DNA of 64,000 nt from Przewalskia tangutica (taxonomy: Eukaryota > Streptophyta > Magnoliopsida > Solanales > Solanaceae): positions 17,308,501 through 17,372,500 of the forward strand of contig CM056734.1 of assembly GCA_029844215.1 (NCBI GenBank), in the 5' to 3' direction. Positions 46,045 to 58,315 of this stretch are shown piece after piece. Below the pieces are notes generated by a model. The model made no database searches. It had not been told where the DNA came from and saw only the letters and a program-made list of their open reading frames with translations. Made by a program: the position numbers and the translations under genes. The number at the start of each line of letters is the position of its first letter. Within the stretch, counting starts at the first letter, position 1.

Positions 46045-46190
46045 AACAACAATAACATACCCAATGTGATCCCACGAGGAGAGTTCAGAGAGGTGATGTG
46101 TATGCAGACTTTATCCTTGTCTTGATGGAGTAGAAATGTTGTTTCTGATAAACTCTCTGCTCAAGAAACGTTTACAAAATAAGTTGAAAA
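46045..46190 (-). mobile_element. TS SINE/LINE tail, reverse orientation
   Basis: The plus strand reads ACAACAATAACATACCCAAT, GTGATCCCACGAGG, AGGTGATGTGTATGCAGAC and GCTCAAGAAACG. These are the shared TS/LINE 3' tail blocks in reverse, diverged from the copies upstream. Confidence 0.6.
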
Positions 46191-46983
46191 AATAAAAGAA
46201 TAAAAAAGTTATATGATGAAAATACAAAGAAAAGAAAATTATTGACAGCGGAATATTAAAGATAACCAAAGTAAAAAAAAAAACATACATGTCATCTGAG
46301 AACATAAAGTTTTCCAAACATAATCATGTAATATTTAGGGGAGGAGCTACAATATTAGGTACGAGTTTGGATGAATTCAATAATTTTTGCTTGGACTTTA
46401 TATTTGTGTGAAAAATCATTAAATATATATAAATATTTAATTGTGATCCCAGCAACTAAAACAAGCTATACATTCAATCGCAAAAAGTTTCTAATTTATG
46501 TACAGTAAAGAAAACAATTGGAAGAAAGCTTTACTCAATAGGGCAAATTCTTAAGAAGCATTGTTCTTAATCCATGGTATGATGATTTGCAAACTCCACA
46601 AGCACAAATAGGGTTGTGCAGGGATCGGATTGGATCCGATTTGAGAATTATCGGTTTTATAATTTGGTTTTTGAATTTCGCAAAATGTCATTCGATAGAG
46701 AATATATTCAATATATATTCCCAATATATTCTGTAATTAATATTTAGTGTAATTAATGTAAAATAGAGATCCTAATTCTATTAGGACTATAATTGTATAC
46801 TCTATATATATTACATTAATAAGAAAACTCCATCAATGAGATTTACACTATTCAACATAATCAAATTGAAATAAGCTCGGATTAAATCAAAGTTTTAAGT
46901 TTGGTTCGGATTAACTGGTTTGAATAATTCGGATCGATCAACCGGTTTGAATAATTCGGATAAGTTTTGGCCTATAAGTTGGG
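46191..46983. other. Spacer with possible small LTR
   Basis: About 46687-46856 has LTR-like character (TGTCATTCGATAGAG ... TTACACTATTCAACA, with TATATATATTACATTAATAA inside), but no target duplication was found. A 27-bp unit (AAC.GGTTTGAATAATTCGG) is tandemly doubled near 46910-46960. Confidence 0.3.
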
Positions 46984-48746
46984 TTGCTTCTTCTTAGAAA
47001 AATGAAAAACATGGTATATGCATTAAAAATGATAGAACACATTCTTAACATCTTACCTACCCGTACGATCCAAAATAGGACATCCACCGAAATTCTCTTC
47101 CATCGGATCCCTTCCTATGATCACCTTCGAATTTTTGATTATCTTTGTTATCCAAATCTTGCCTTCACTGTCCCTCACAAATTAGCACATCGCTCCATTC
47201 CTTGCGTCTTTCTAGGTTTTCCGTCGAACCATATGTGGTACTTGTGCTATGAGTTATCCACAGACAAAATCCTAGTCTCACGCCATGTCATGTTTGATGA
47301 ATACGTTTTTCTGTTTGCCAACATCTAAAAATTTCGAGTCACTAATTACGATTTCCTTGATGACTCGAACACCTCCCATCTACTTCAAAGTGCACTATAT
47401 TGGCCAAATACTGACCCGTCACCCACTGCCCAATTACGGACCCCACTGCCATGACACTCATCCCGTCGCCCCCACACGCTGCACTCGGTCTGACCCGCCC
47501 TGCCCCGTTGCCCATTACCGCAACTGCTCAGCCCAATACACCCGATTCCCACACTGTCTATCCCAGTTACAACACTACCCAACCCAATACCTCACGACTC
47601 AGTCCCACCGTCCAACCTAGTGACGAAACATCCCAGCCCAATACCTCATGGTCCAGTTCTATCACTAACCAGCTCAACCCGCAGTCCCCACTTATCACCC
47701 CCTATACCTGATCCATTCCCCAACCCACCGTATAGAAACCCATGTACAACACAATATTTTCAAACTAAAGGTACACTTTAATTTGTCCACTCAAACCATC
47801 GCTCCTCTACTTAAAAACCCAATCTTAGCCAAACTTGACCCGAATTGGAATGTGGCCATGCATTGGGAGTTTTGAATGTGCTTACTTCACAACGCACTTG
47901 GGATCTTTTTCTGTGACTTGATGGGGTGAATGTAATCCATTGTATGTGGCTATTTCAGTTCGAAGATAATGGTCCCCTTGAACGTCACAAGGCCATACTT
48001 GTGGCAAATGGCACAGGGCAACAAGAGGGTGTTGATTATGGTGAGACTTGCAGTCTAAGTTAAGCCAGCTACCATCCACACGATTTTAATCATCACTCTG
48101 GGGAAGAATTGACATATTTACCAGCTTGATGTAAGAATGTTTTCTTACATTGAGATTTTAAAGAAACTGTTTATATGCATCAACCATCAGGATTTGTGCA
48201 TTCGGAGGCTCCTCAGCATGTTTGTCGTCTTCGTAAGTCATTTTATGGGTTGAAACAAGCCTCCAAGGCTTGGTATGAGCGATTTGCCACTTACATAATA
48301 CATATCGGCTTCGTGTGCAGCAAGAGTAATTATTTATTGTTCATTATTCATCGACGTACTAACACAACTTACCTTCTGTTATATGTGGATGATATTGTTC
48401 TAACAGTTTCTTCAGATGGCATGATGTATAAGATCATTGCTCTATTCAAGCCCGAATTTACTATGACTGACTTGGGTAAGTTGAGTTGTTTTTTTGGGAT
48501 ATTAGTGACCAGATCCGCACATTCTATATTTTTGTGTCGGCGTAAGTATGTAGACGAGATCGTCTATAGGGCTAAAATGGTAAATTACAAGATCATGTTC
48601 ACTCCTGTCAACTCCAAGTCCAAACTCAGTGTGGATGACGGGGATACAGTCAGAGATCCCTCTCTTTATAGGAGTCTCTTATGTGCTCTTCAGTATCTCA
48701 CATTCACTCGGCTAGATATTGCATATACGGTTCAGAGGTATGCTTG
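46984..48746 (+). pseudogene. Ty1/copia pol relic (integrase end and reverse transcriptase)
   Basis: 46984-47328 encodes an integrase C-terminal stretch (NRTSTEILFHRIPSYDHLRI ... CVFLGFPSNH). A Pro/Thr-rich linker follows. QQEGVDYGETC appears at about 48020-48050. 48175-48746 encodes the RT with CRLRKSFYGLKQASKAWYER and the catalytic YVDD (LLLYVDDIVLT). Frame breaks occur between these pieces. The RT stops abruptly after LDIAYTVQ.YAC, where the gypsy A LTR begins at 48747. Ends of the copia element itself were not located. Confidence 0.88.
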
Positions 48747-51700
48747 TGTTACACCTCGTGAGTTTAAGGCAATAATTAGAGAACGTCATTAAGGAAATAA
48801 GATTCGGATATTGCATACAAAGTGTACTTATATATGTTAATAAAGAAATTAGTATACAAAAGGATGTGATACCGGAAAAATGTTGATTACAACGTGTGTG
48901 ACGTTGGAAATTAGTAATGATAGTTGTGTATTTCCCGTTATGGACTAGTGTCGTATTATAAGAATTATGACATTGAGAATACGATGTCTTATGAAATTTT
49001 CGGGATTTAAAAGAAGTGGGATTTAAGATTGATTAATTGTGAGAACTTGGACCAAGTTGCAATTAAAAATTTTCAACACTTATTAAAGTTAGCATGCTCA
49101 CATATCTCTATATTCCACTAATTCCCTTCCCCTCCCTTGTTCGAAAAACCCCTCTCCCCCATCTCTCCCCCACAGATTTTTTCCCCACTCCATAGCCAAC
49201 ATTGAAGCTTTTTAATTCTTCTTCCTAGATTAAGGTCCTCTACAAATTCTAAGCCAAGATAAGCACCAAAACAGTGAGCAATTTTCGGCACTGCTGGACC
49301 GAAATTTAGCCCAAGAATTTCTAGTTTTTAGATGAGAAATTTGGAAGAAAAATATGTAAGGATGATGGATTAAACCTATAGAATACATGCATGTCATTTG
49401 AAGTTGAAAAAATGGTGAAAATGGTACAAAAACCATTGGAGCAGTGGCCGAGAGTTTAGGGACCGTTTTGGCGAAAATTTAGGTAAGAATTCTTCTTCTT
49501 ATGGTGTAATTGGAATTGCATGTTGTTGTAGTTTAAGAAATGAACTTGTATTAGGAGGAACTTGGAATTTAGACAATGCATGTGACGATTTGTGGGTAAA
49601 AACCGAGACAATGCATGTGACGAATTTAGACAATGCATTGGATTTGAGTATTATTGTTGTTATCCTTGTCACTAATTTCATGTTAAAAATTGAAGGAAAA
49701 CCTTGATGCTTAAGTTATAATTGGTTATATGAAGTGTTGAAACATGAATTGGATTTTAAGGAGTTAAGAAAAGAACTTTGGAAATTAAGCCTTGTTGGCC
49801 GAGACTTGTATGGCATTTTTGGACATGTTGTGTTGTGTTTTAGGGGCAGTTTTGGTGGTGTTATAATGCTGGAAAAATTAGTTACAATTATGCATGTTCA
49901 ATGTTGTAATTGTGGATATATGTCTTAAGGAATTAAGGTGTAGAAAGATATTATTTTGCATTCTTGAAACTCTCGATTTTTGTTAGTACATGAACTGTTT
50001 TGGGGGCTGATTTGATATGGATTAAGATGATGGATTAACATGAGAAATAGGTGTATAAATCACCTTGGTTGTTGTCTTTCATGAACATAAAGGAAAGGAA
50101 TGTATTATGATGGAGTATTTTGGGTTGTTTGGTTATATCTTTTAGTTGTGACTTGTAATTGGTATTGTTGACATTACTTATGAGTTGTGGATATGTATAT
50201 AAATAGGGAAAGTGCTGCCCAAATTTTTATAGAAAAGAAAGTCGTCATTCGATATAAAGTATGCTAGTAATCATAGAATTGACGGACGTATTACCATTAT
50301 TATAGGTTGAAGTACTAGACGAGACGTATTCTAATATTGAGTTGGTTAGTTCGACTAAAAGGTATGTGAAACTATCATTTCTTCTTTTGGCATGATTTAT
50401 ATAAAATGAGTGTACGGCGGACGTACATAATTCTATTGAATCCTAATTCTTAAGGAAACATGATATGATAGTGCCTTGATTTTATAAGTACAAGTTCATT
50501 CTATTTATTCCATTGAGAGTCAAGTGATGATTTAATATGTATAAAGTTACTCATGATATTCTATTCGTTCTGCTGTGATTATATCATTTCACCGCTTCCC
50601 GGGCCGGGCAGTTTCATGCAAAGTACCTTATATGACCTTACCGCGTCCCAGAATGGGCCGGCAGTATATGATTTCACCGCGTCTTTCAATAGAGGGCCAG
50701 TGATCGGTGTATTTTATATACACTTTTTGAGTCATTTTTAGTTAGTCTTTTATCCATTTTTGTACAAATATGTGTCGTCTTAGGATAGATTTTCTTTCTT
50801 TTGAGTCATATTGGTTAAAGTGGCTCATTATGAAAAGGAGCAAAAAGAGGGCAAAACGGAGGTTCCAGAGCTCAAATGCGAGAAAGTGGCGAACCAGCAC
50901 GTAACAAAGCGCCGCCCACCAGAGGCGAGCGCACGGCGCCTAATTTCAGAGGATCGCAGAACTCCGGCCAGCGCGCCAGCAGGTGCCGCACAAGCGGGAA
51001 AAATCAGCAAATAGAAAGACAATGGGCCAGGCCTGAAGGAAAACTCGCACCACGTTTTGAGACTATAAAAGATAACCCTAGTCGCTTTTAAGGGTTCCTT
51101 TCTTGCCAATTCACATCACTTTGGAGTTCAAGATCGAGACCTTTCTTTAGTAATTTCTTGTTCTTCTTTTACTTTATTTTCAGTTTATGTTGGATATTGA
51201 ATTAGTTCTTGTCATGTCTATGGCTATGAACTAATTCTAATATAGGGCTTTCCATGTCAATTCACTTGAACCTTATATTTATGAATTAATGCATGTTTAT
51301 GGTTTTTCTTCTTATTGTTGAGATTTATTCAATATATGTTTTGATTGCTTGGTAATTACCTGATCATTAATTATCATAATTCTTATGATTTCTAACCGAA
51401 ATCCGAAAGGGGAGGTTGTGAATATGCTGTAGTTGGATAGACATAGGTTGAATCGTGGATGAAAATACTCCGATTACTTGTGTAGCATTAATAAGGTTTT
51501 TGTTCTTAATCCTCCTCTAGAGTCAACCTTATCACCGAAAGGTAGTAAGGTGTTGTACTGGGGTTGAGTGTTTATATAACCTTAACAGGAGTATAAAACG
51601 GATTAGTAAACCTGCTATCTCAAATAGAAGAAGAACCATAGTCAATTGCATTAATAAGTAAGTTAAGCGGATAGTTGAGGAGATTTGGAAGCCCTATTTC

Positions 51701-52083
51701 CACATTACTGAAGTAAAACAACATAGTTTAATTAGTTTTCATAATTAGAATCATAAACAACATATCAATTTTCGGTCACCAAATAGATAACAAAGAATAG
51801 AATTTGGTACTTGAACACTAATCCCTGAGGACAATAACTCGGTCTTCTAAGACTATATTACTTGACTCGACACGTGCACTTGCGTTTAAGTGTGTGCATA
51901 AATCGCGCATCAAGTTTTTGGCGCCGTTGCCGGGGATTGGCGTAGTTCAATATCAATTTTATCTATTCTTAATTTCTAATTTGGTTTTTATTTTTGTTTT
52001 TTTATTTTTATTTTTTTTATTTTTGTGAAAACCAGTTGCCGTGATCCATTTGTTTATTTTGATCTGTTTCAGGAACCCAGTTT

Positions 52084-53950
52084 ATGCGAAGGAGAAGAGG
52101 AGCAGACACTCTTGTTCCCTTCAACCCAGAAATTGAGAAAACTTGTAAACAGAACAGAAGGAACCAACGAATTTCAGCCTTAATTGAGATGGGAGGCGTA
52201 CAAAACAACAACGAGATGAATGAGGGGTTAGGAGATCATCAGCCTAACCAAAGAATGCCTCGAAGAGTGCCAATGGATGTTGAGGAGAGAGTTCAGGTCC
52301 AAGCGGAGAGAAGCTTGGGAGATTATGTGTTACCGAGGGTAAATGGAGCACAAACTTGCATTAGGCTCCCAGCAATAGGAGCAAATAATTTTGAGATAAA
52401 ACCTGCAATATTAAGTATGGTGCAGAATACGGTTCAGTTTGGAGGATTGCCGTCGGAGGATCCTCACATGCATATAGCTAATTTCTTGGAGTTGTGTGCA
52501 ACATTCAGATACAATGGCGTTACTGATGACGCCGTCAGATTGAAGCTTTTTCCCTTCTCACTCAGGGATAGAGCGAAAGTGTGGTTGAATTCTTTGCCAG
52601 CAGATTCGATATTTACATGGCAAGAGTTGACACAGAAATTTTTAGCAAAGTTCTTCCCACTACAAGCAAAAGGCGAGAGGAGTTGAATAATTTCTATCAA
52701 GCCGATGGAGAATCATTATATGAAGCTTGGGAGAGATTCAAGGACTTGCAAAGGAAGTGTCCACACCACATCATTGAGTTGTGGAATTTGGTCCACATTT
52801 TCTATAACGGGTCGAATGGAACGACTGCAACAATCATCGATGCAACGCAGTGGAACCTTTATGAGAAAAACAACCCATGGCTCATGACTTATTGGAAGAC
52901 ATGGCCACCAATAATCATGTCACGGAGGATAGACAAGTGAGTGGCGTAAGAACGAGGAGTTCATGAGATTGACGCCATCACTGCACTAAATGCCCAAGTG
53001 GCTCTTTTGACCAAGCAGCTGCAACAAAATACAGTGTCTGTAAATGCAGTGCAAATGACAATGAGTTGTGAAATGTGTGGTGGTCCACATACCTTCGACA
53101 GATGCCCATCAGCTGATCCTAACAATATTTCGATCGAGCAAGCAGAGTGCCAAGCAGTAGGAACTATCAGAGGCCCCAGAACAACCCATACTCAAACACC
53201 TACAATCCAGGGTGGAGGAATCACCCAAATTTTTCATGGAGAGGTGAGCAAGGGCAGCAAAATCAGTTTAGAGGCCAGTACCAAAATCAGTAGCCATTCA
53301 CTCAGGCCTCATCTTCACAACAATTCAGCGCCCCTGTCCAACAAGAAAAGCCAGACGAGCTGAGAGCAGCTTTGTTGACACTCACCAACTCCTGCACTCC
53401 GGGCCATGGCAGACTAGATCCTCTCAGAACTTGGAAACACAGGTGGGGCAACTAGCAAAGCTAGCGAACAACAGGCCACAGGGTACACTGCCGAGCAACA
53501 CAGAGATGAACCCTAGAGAACAATTGCAAAGGCAATAAGAAGTGGCGACGATTAATACACTGCACCTCAGCCTGTGGTTGAACAGAGGGTAGAAACAGAG
53601 AGAGAAAGGGTTGTTGAAGATCGCCCAATATTAGAGAAAGCTCCAGAAAAGGAGTACACTGAGAAGATTCCTTTCCCACAAAGATTGCAAAGGAGAGCAG
53701 TTGATAAGCAATTCTCCAAGTTTTTGGAAACATTCAGAAAGTTACATATCAACATACCCTTCATCGAGGCGTTGGAGCAAATGCCTTATTATTTCAAATT
53801 TATGAAGGAAATTTTGGGAACGAAGAAGAAATTGGGAGAATACGAGATGGTGGCACTGACTGAGGAGTGCAATGCCATCCTGCAGAAGAAATTGCCCCCT
53901 AAACTCAAGGACCCCGGGAGCTTTACATTGCCTTGCATTAACAGGTAACA
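52084..53950 (+). pseudogene. Athila gag remnant
   Basis: ATG 52084 opens a frame with the Athila capsid pattern (FGGLPSEDPHMHIANFLELC, RLKLFPFSLRDRAKVWLNSL, TWQELTQKFLAKFFP). A frameshift at about 52660-52670 moves to the frame TSKRREELNNFYQADGESLY. A CCHC knuckle follows at about 53065-53110 (CEMCGGPHTFDRCP), then EKIPFPQRLQR and FIEALEQMPYY (53640-53800). Several shifts and stops make it unable to give full-length Gag. Confidence 0.85.
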
Positions 53951-54391
53951 TACGCACAGGCCCTTTGTGATTTGGGGGCGAGTATAAATTTGATGCCCTT
54001 ATCTGTTTTTAAACGGTTGGAGTTAGGTGAGGCAAAACCAACCACAGTGAGCTTGCAATTAGCGGACAGAACGGTGGTGCACCCCAGGGGGGAGATTGAG
54101 GATGTTCTCGTTAAAGTAGGAATTTTTTTTTTCCCTGCGGATTTTCTCATTCTTGATATGAAGGAGGATGAGGAGATTCCCATCATATTGGGGAGACCGT
54201 TCTTGGCAACAGGAAGAGCCCTGATTGATGTAGAGAAGGGAGAGCTGACACTGAGGGTAGAAAGTGAAGAAATGGTGTTCAAACACGTTATTGAGCCCAC
54301 GGTCATGAGCAGGTGCTTTGCAATCAGCACTGTCAGAACTTCTTGTGAGCCAGTGCAAGCCACAATAAGAGAGATAAGCCCACCAGAGTAG
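53951..54391 (+). pseudogene. Athila aspartic protease remnant
   Basis: ALCDLGASINLMPLSVFKRL has the DLGAS active-site motif of Athila retropepsins. FLILDMKEDEEIPIILGRPF and RALIDVEKGELTLRV complete the domain. The frame is offset from the preceding gag frame. It ends at a stop near 54389, and no pol follows. Confidence 0.85.
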
Positions 54392-56221
54392 GTATGTGAT
54401 ACTAAACCTCCGCCAAAGCAGGTATGTGATACTGAACCTTCTCTTGAAAATAATTATAAGAAGAAAAACAGAAGAAGAAAAAGGAGAATGTTAAAAAAAT
54501 GGATTGGTTGTGGGGTTAATCTACCCCACACCTCTTGATTTAAAGAAGTTGTGTCCGGCTAAAAGACGTTAAAGACAGCGCTACTTGGGAGGCAACCCAA
54601 AGTATTTTAAATTGTTTACTTTAATGCAGTTAATTTTTACTTAGAATAGTCTCACGGAGGTATTGTTATGTGTTGTGATGACAGGTGCAAGGGAAAGCAC
54701 TTGGAGGGCGAAAACTGAAGATAAGCCAAGGATTTCCAGAAAATCGGCAGAGGCCGAAAAAGATCGAAAGGCGCAGAAAGTCGGCCACGACGCCAAAAAT
54801 CCAGAAATTTTTTGAAGTCTAGCGCCATGGCGCCAGAGCAGGCCGCGCAGAAGTCCGTAAGAGCGCAGATTTAGCCGCGCTGGGCTGGGCCACGACGCCA
54901 CGGCGTAAAAATCTGAATCTTTGAAAGACGCCCTAGTCCGACGGTCCTTCCTCCAAATCAAAAATCCCGAGCCCTTCCCCTCTCACAAGATTCAGTGCAC
55001 TATCCACCGAAACCGCCACTACTTTAAACCAAGTCTGTAAGTCGTCCTGTTTATTTTGTTTTTCTTTGAGTCTTGCACACATTGGGGACAATGTGTGATT
55101 TAAGTTTGGGGGGGTGTCTTAGTGTTTTTGACATTGTTGAGTCTTTTTGAATTGTTTTGTGTATTTTTGAGTCATAATTTTTTTTTTGTCATAATTTTCT
55201 GTCAAAGATCATGCATGTTGTAGTTACTAGAAACACCTAGTGAAGTAAGGCTGAATAATGTAATGGAATTAGTAGCAACTATCTAAACACTTAGGTTAGA
55301 TATGCCAAAAACTCATGAAATCTGTCTATTTGGGGTTTCTGCTTGAATTGTGCATTGTTAAATGAGTAAAACCTATGTGTATGATTGCTTTCTATTTGAG
55401 GCGAAATAGTTAGGATATGCATGTTAGGGGAGATGACTCAGGCATTTCTTTGTTAGCCAATTCTTACCGCTTTTTCCTATCCCTGACATTAAAAATATCC
55501 CTAGTCAGCCCAGTTGAGCCTAAATATTAAACTTTTTCTTTGACACCCTATATTTCCACACTTGTGCCATAAGTAAAAATGTGAAATGGTTGGAATAGAA
55601 AGTGTTAAAAAAAAGAGACAAAAAGAGTGAACAAGTTTGATGCACCCCAATAAAAAAGTAATAAGAAATAGGCAAAAGCCTAAGTTTGGGGGTGCTTGTT
55701 AGTCAGAATACACTTCACTCTCTCAAAACAAAAGAGGGGAAAGATAGATATGAAGTGAAGAATGGAAATCATAAGAAAAGGGAAGAACTGAAAAGCAAAA
55801 GAGCTTATGGTACATAAAATGAGCCTAAATGCCTATTTTTACCTACCCATGCCTAAGCCTACATTACAACCCTGAAAAGTCCTGAAGATATCTTATATGC
55901 ATATCCATGATTAGTGGAGAATAGCAAGTAAAAATGTCATAGGATTTTGAAATTGACATGCATAATTCAGTATTCTTACTTCCATTAAGCATGATTAAAA
56001 TGAGTTTGCGAAATATTTAGCTTAATATGTTTAGAATGCTAAAAATTCATGCTATATGTTCCTGCATATTATTCTGCTAACCTTCATGTTTTTCTAAGTA
56101 ACACCAATGCAGCAAAGTGATCAATGTCGTTGAGTCTTCAATTTTTCTTTCTCTGTGTGTCTTTATTTCTTTCTTTTTGATCTTTGCTCGAGGGCGAGCA
56201 AAGGTTAAGTTTGGGGGTATT
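54392..56221 (+). other. Non-coding interior of the Athila element
   Basis: Contains ...GGGAGGCAACCCAA, GTTTGGGGGG and a second AAGTTTGGGGGTG, phrases typical of Athila 3' untranslated regions. No open frame is longer than about 110 codons, and none is pol-like. Confidence 0.6.
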
Positions 56222-58113
56222 TGATCGGTGTATTTTATATACACTTTTTGAGTCATTTTTAGTTAGTCTTTTATCCATTTTCGTACAAATACGTGTCGTC
56301 TTAGGATAGATTTTCTTTCTTTTGAGTCATATTGGTTAAAGTGGCTCATTGGCGGAAAAAGGAGCAAAAAGAGGGCAAAAACGGAGGTTCCAGAGCTCGA
56401 AATGCGAGAAAGTGGCGAGCAGCGAAAACAAAAGCGCCTCGGCCAATAGGGCGAGCGCCACGCGCCTAATTTCCAGGATCGCAGAACTTTCGCCACACGC
56501 GCCGCTTGGGTCGCGGCGCCGAAGCGGGAAAAATCAGAAAATAGAAAGACAATGGGCCAGGCCTGAAGGAAAAACCATGCACCACGTTTTGAGACTATAA
56601 AAAGAGAACCCTAGGGCAGTTTTAAGGGTTCCCTTTCTTGCCAATTCACATCACTTCTTGGAGTTCAAGATTGGAGACCTTTCTTTAGTAATTTCTTGTT
56701 CTTCTTTTACTTTATTTTCAGTTTATGTTGGATATTGAATTAGTTCTTGTCATGTCTATGGCTAGGAACTAATTCTAATATAGGGCTTTCCATGTCAATT
56801 CACTTGAACCTTATATTTATGAATTAATGCATGTTTGTGGTTTTTCTTCTTATTGTTGAGATTTATTCAATATATGTTTTGATTGCTTGGTAATTACCTA
56901 ATCATTAATTATCATAATTCTTATGATTTCTAACCGAAATCCGAAAGGGGAAGTTGTGAATATGCTGTAGTTGGATAGACATAGGTTGAATCGTGGATGA
57001 AAATACCCCGATTACTTGTGTAGCATTAATAAGATTTTTGTTCTTAATCCTCCTCTAGAGTCAACCTTATCACCGAAAGGTAGAAAGGTGTTGTACTGGG
57101 GTTGAGTGTTTATATAACCTTAACAGGAGTATAAAACGGATTAGTAAACCTGCTATCTCAAATAGAAGAAGAACCATAGTCAATTGCATTAAGAAGTAAG
57201 TTAAGCGGATAGTTGAGGAGATTTGAAAGCCCTATTTCCACATTACTGAAGTAAAACAACATAGTTTAATTAGTTTTCATAATTAGAATCATAAACAACA
57301 TATCAATTTTCGGTCACCAAATAGATAACAAAGAATAGAATTTGGTACTTGAACACTAATCCCTGAGGACGATAACTCGGTCTTCTAAGACTATATTACT
57401 TGACTCGACACGTGCACTTGCGTTTAAGTGTGTGCATAAATCGCGCATCAGCCAGGCAGTGTATATATGACTCATTTTATATGGACAATTCTTGACTCTC
57501 ATTTTTATAAGGCACAGTTGACTCTCATTTCATAAAGCACAATTGTATTGATATTTGGGTTATTATGTTTGTCTCATGACATCTCTTGACCAGTTATGAT
57601 CTTATTTACAGTACTTCATGTTTTACATACTTAGTACATTATTTTGTACTGACCCCCTTTTCTCGGGGGGCTGCGTTTCATGCCCGCAGCAGTACTTTTC
57701 ATTTGGTGATCCTCCACCAGGATTCTGTTCACTACTGGAGAGCTCCATTGATTTAGAGCTTAGTCATTTTGGTACATAACCTCATTTTTATTTACGCACA
57801 TTTAGGGGCATGACGGGGCCATGTCCTGTCATATGTCATTATCGTACTCTTAGAGGTATGTAGACTATTGCGGGTGGTAGATGTGTTTGGGACTTGCGTG
57901 GATTATATATGTATTTTGGTCGACTGTACTGTTACGCTTCATGTTGGGATGTTCCCGTATAGATAGTGGCAGCCTTGTCGGCTTGCCTATTTGATATGAT
58001 TTATAGATTATGACATTATCCTTGGTATTCGTGTGATTATGTGACAAGTGGGTATAAGGGTGCCCAGGTAGGGCATCGGGTCACGGCCCGTCGGGTCAGG
58101 TCATGACATTTAG

Positions 58114-58127
58114 TGGTATCAGAGCAG
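58114..58127 (+). other. Primer-binding site of gypsy A
   Basis: TGGTATCAGAGCAG, complementary to the 3' end of plant initiator methionine tRNA, lies 5 nt after the LTR end at 58108. Confidence 0.85.
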
Positions 58128-58315
58128 TTTGTCCTCGGAATTTGTACAGACCGTGTCTAGTAGAGTCTTGTGTATGGGTATGTTGTGCACCATACTTATA
58201 CGGAAGAGGCTGTCGGACATTTATGATTGGTTTCTATTCTTTCATCTCATAGATCGTGCATTAGAGCTATGTTATTAGGATGATCCCTCTCTGACGTATT
58301 AATGTGTTTACAGCT

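Larger units (their letters stand above)
50701..57450 (+). mobile_element. Athila-like LTR retrotransposon, gag-protease only, with TSD
   Basis: 5' LTR 50701-51912 and 3' LTR 56222-57450 both run TGATCGGTGTATTTTATATA ... AAATCGCGCATCA. The flanking 5-bp duplication is GCCAG (50696-50700 and 57451-57455). The PBS TTTTTGGCGCCGTTGCCGGG starts a few bases after the 5' LTR, typical of Athila/Tat. A polypurine tract (AAGTTTGGGGGTATT) ends at the 3' LTR. The 4.3-kb interior encodes gag and protease remnants only; 54400-56220 is non-coding, with no RT, RNase H or integrase. It is a complete, non-autonomous (TR-GAG-like) insertion. Confidence 0.93.

Noticed and set aside
46687..46856. Solo copia LTR
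   Set aside because: Composition and TG..CA ends fit, but no target duplication or partner LTR supports it.
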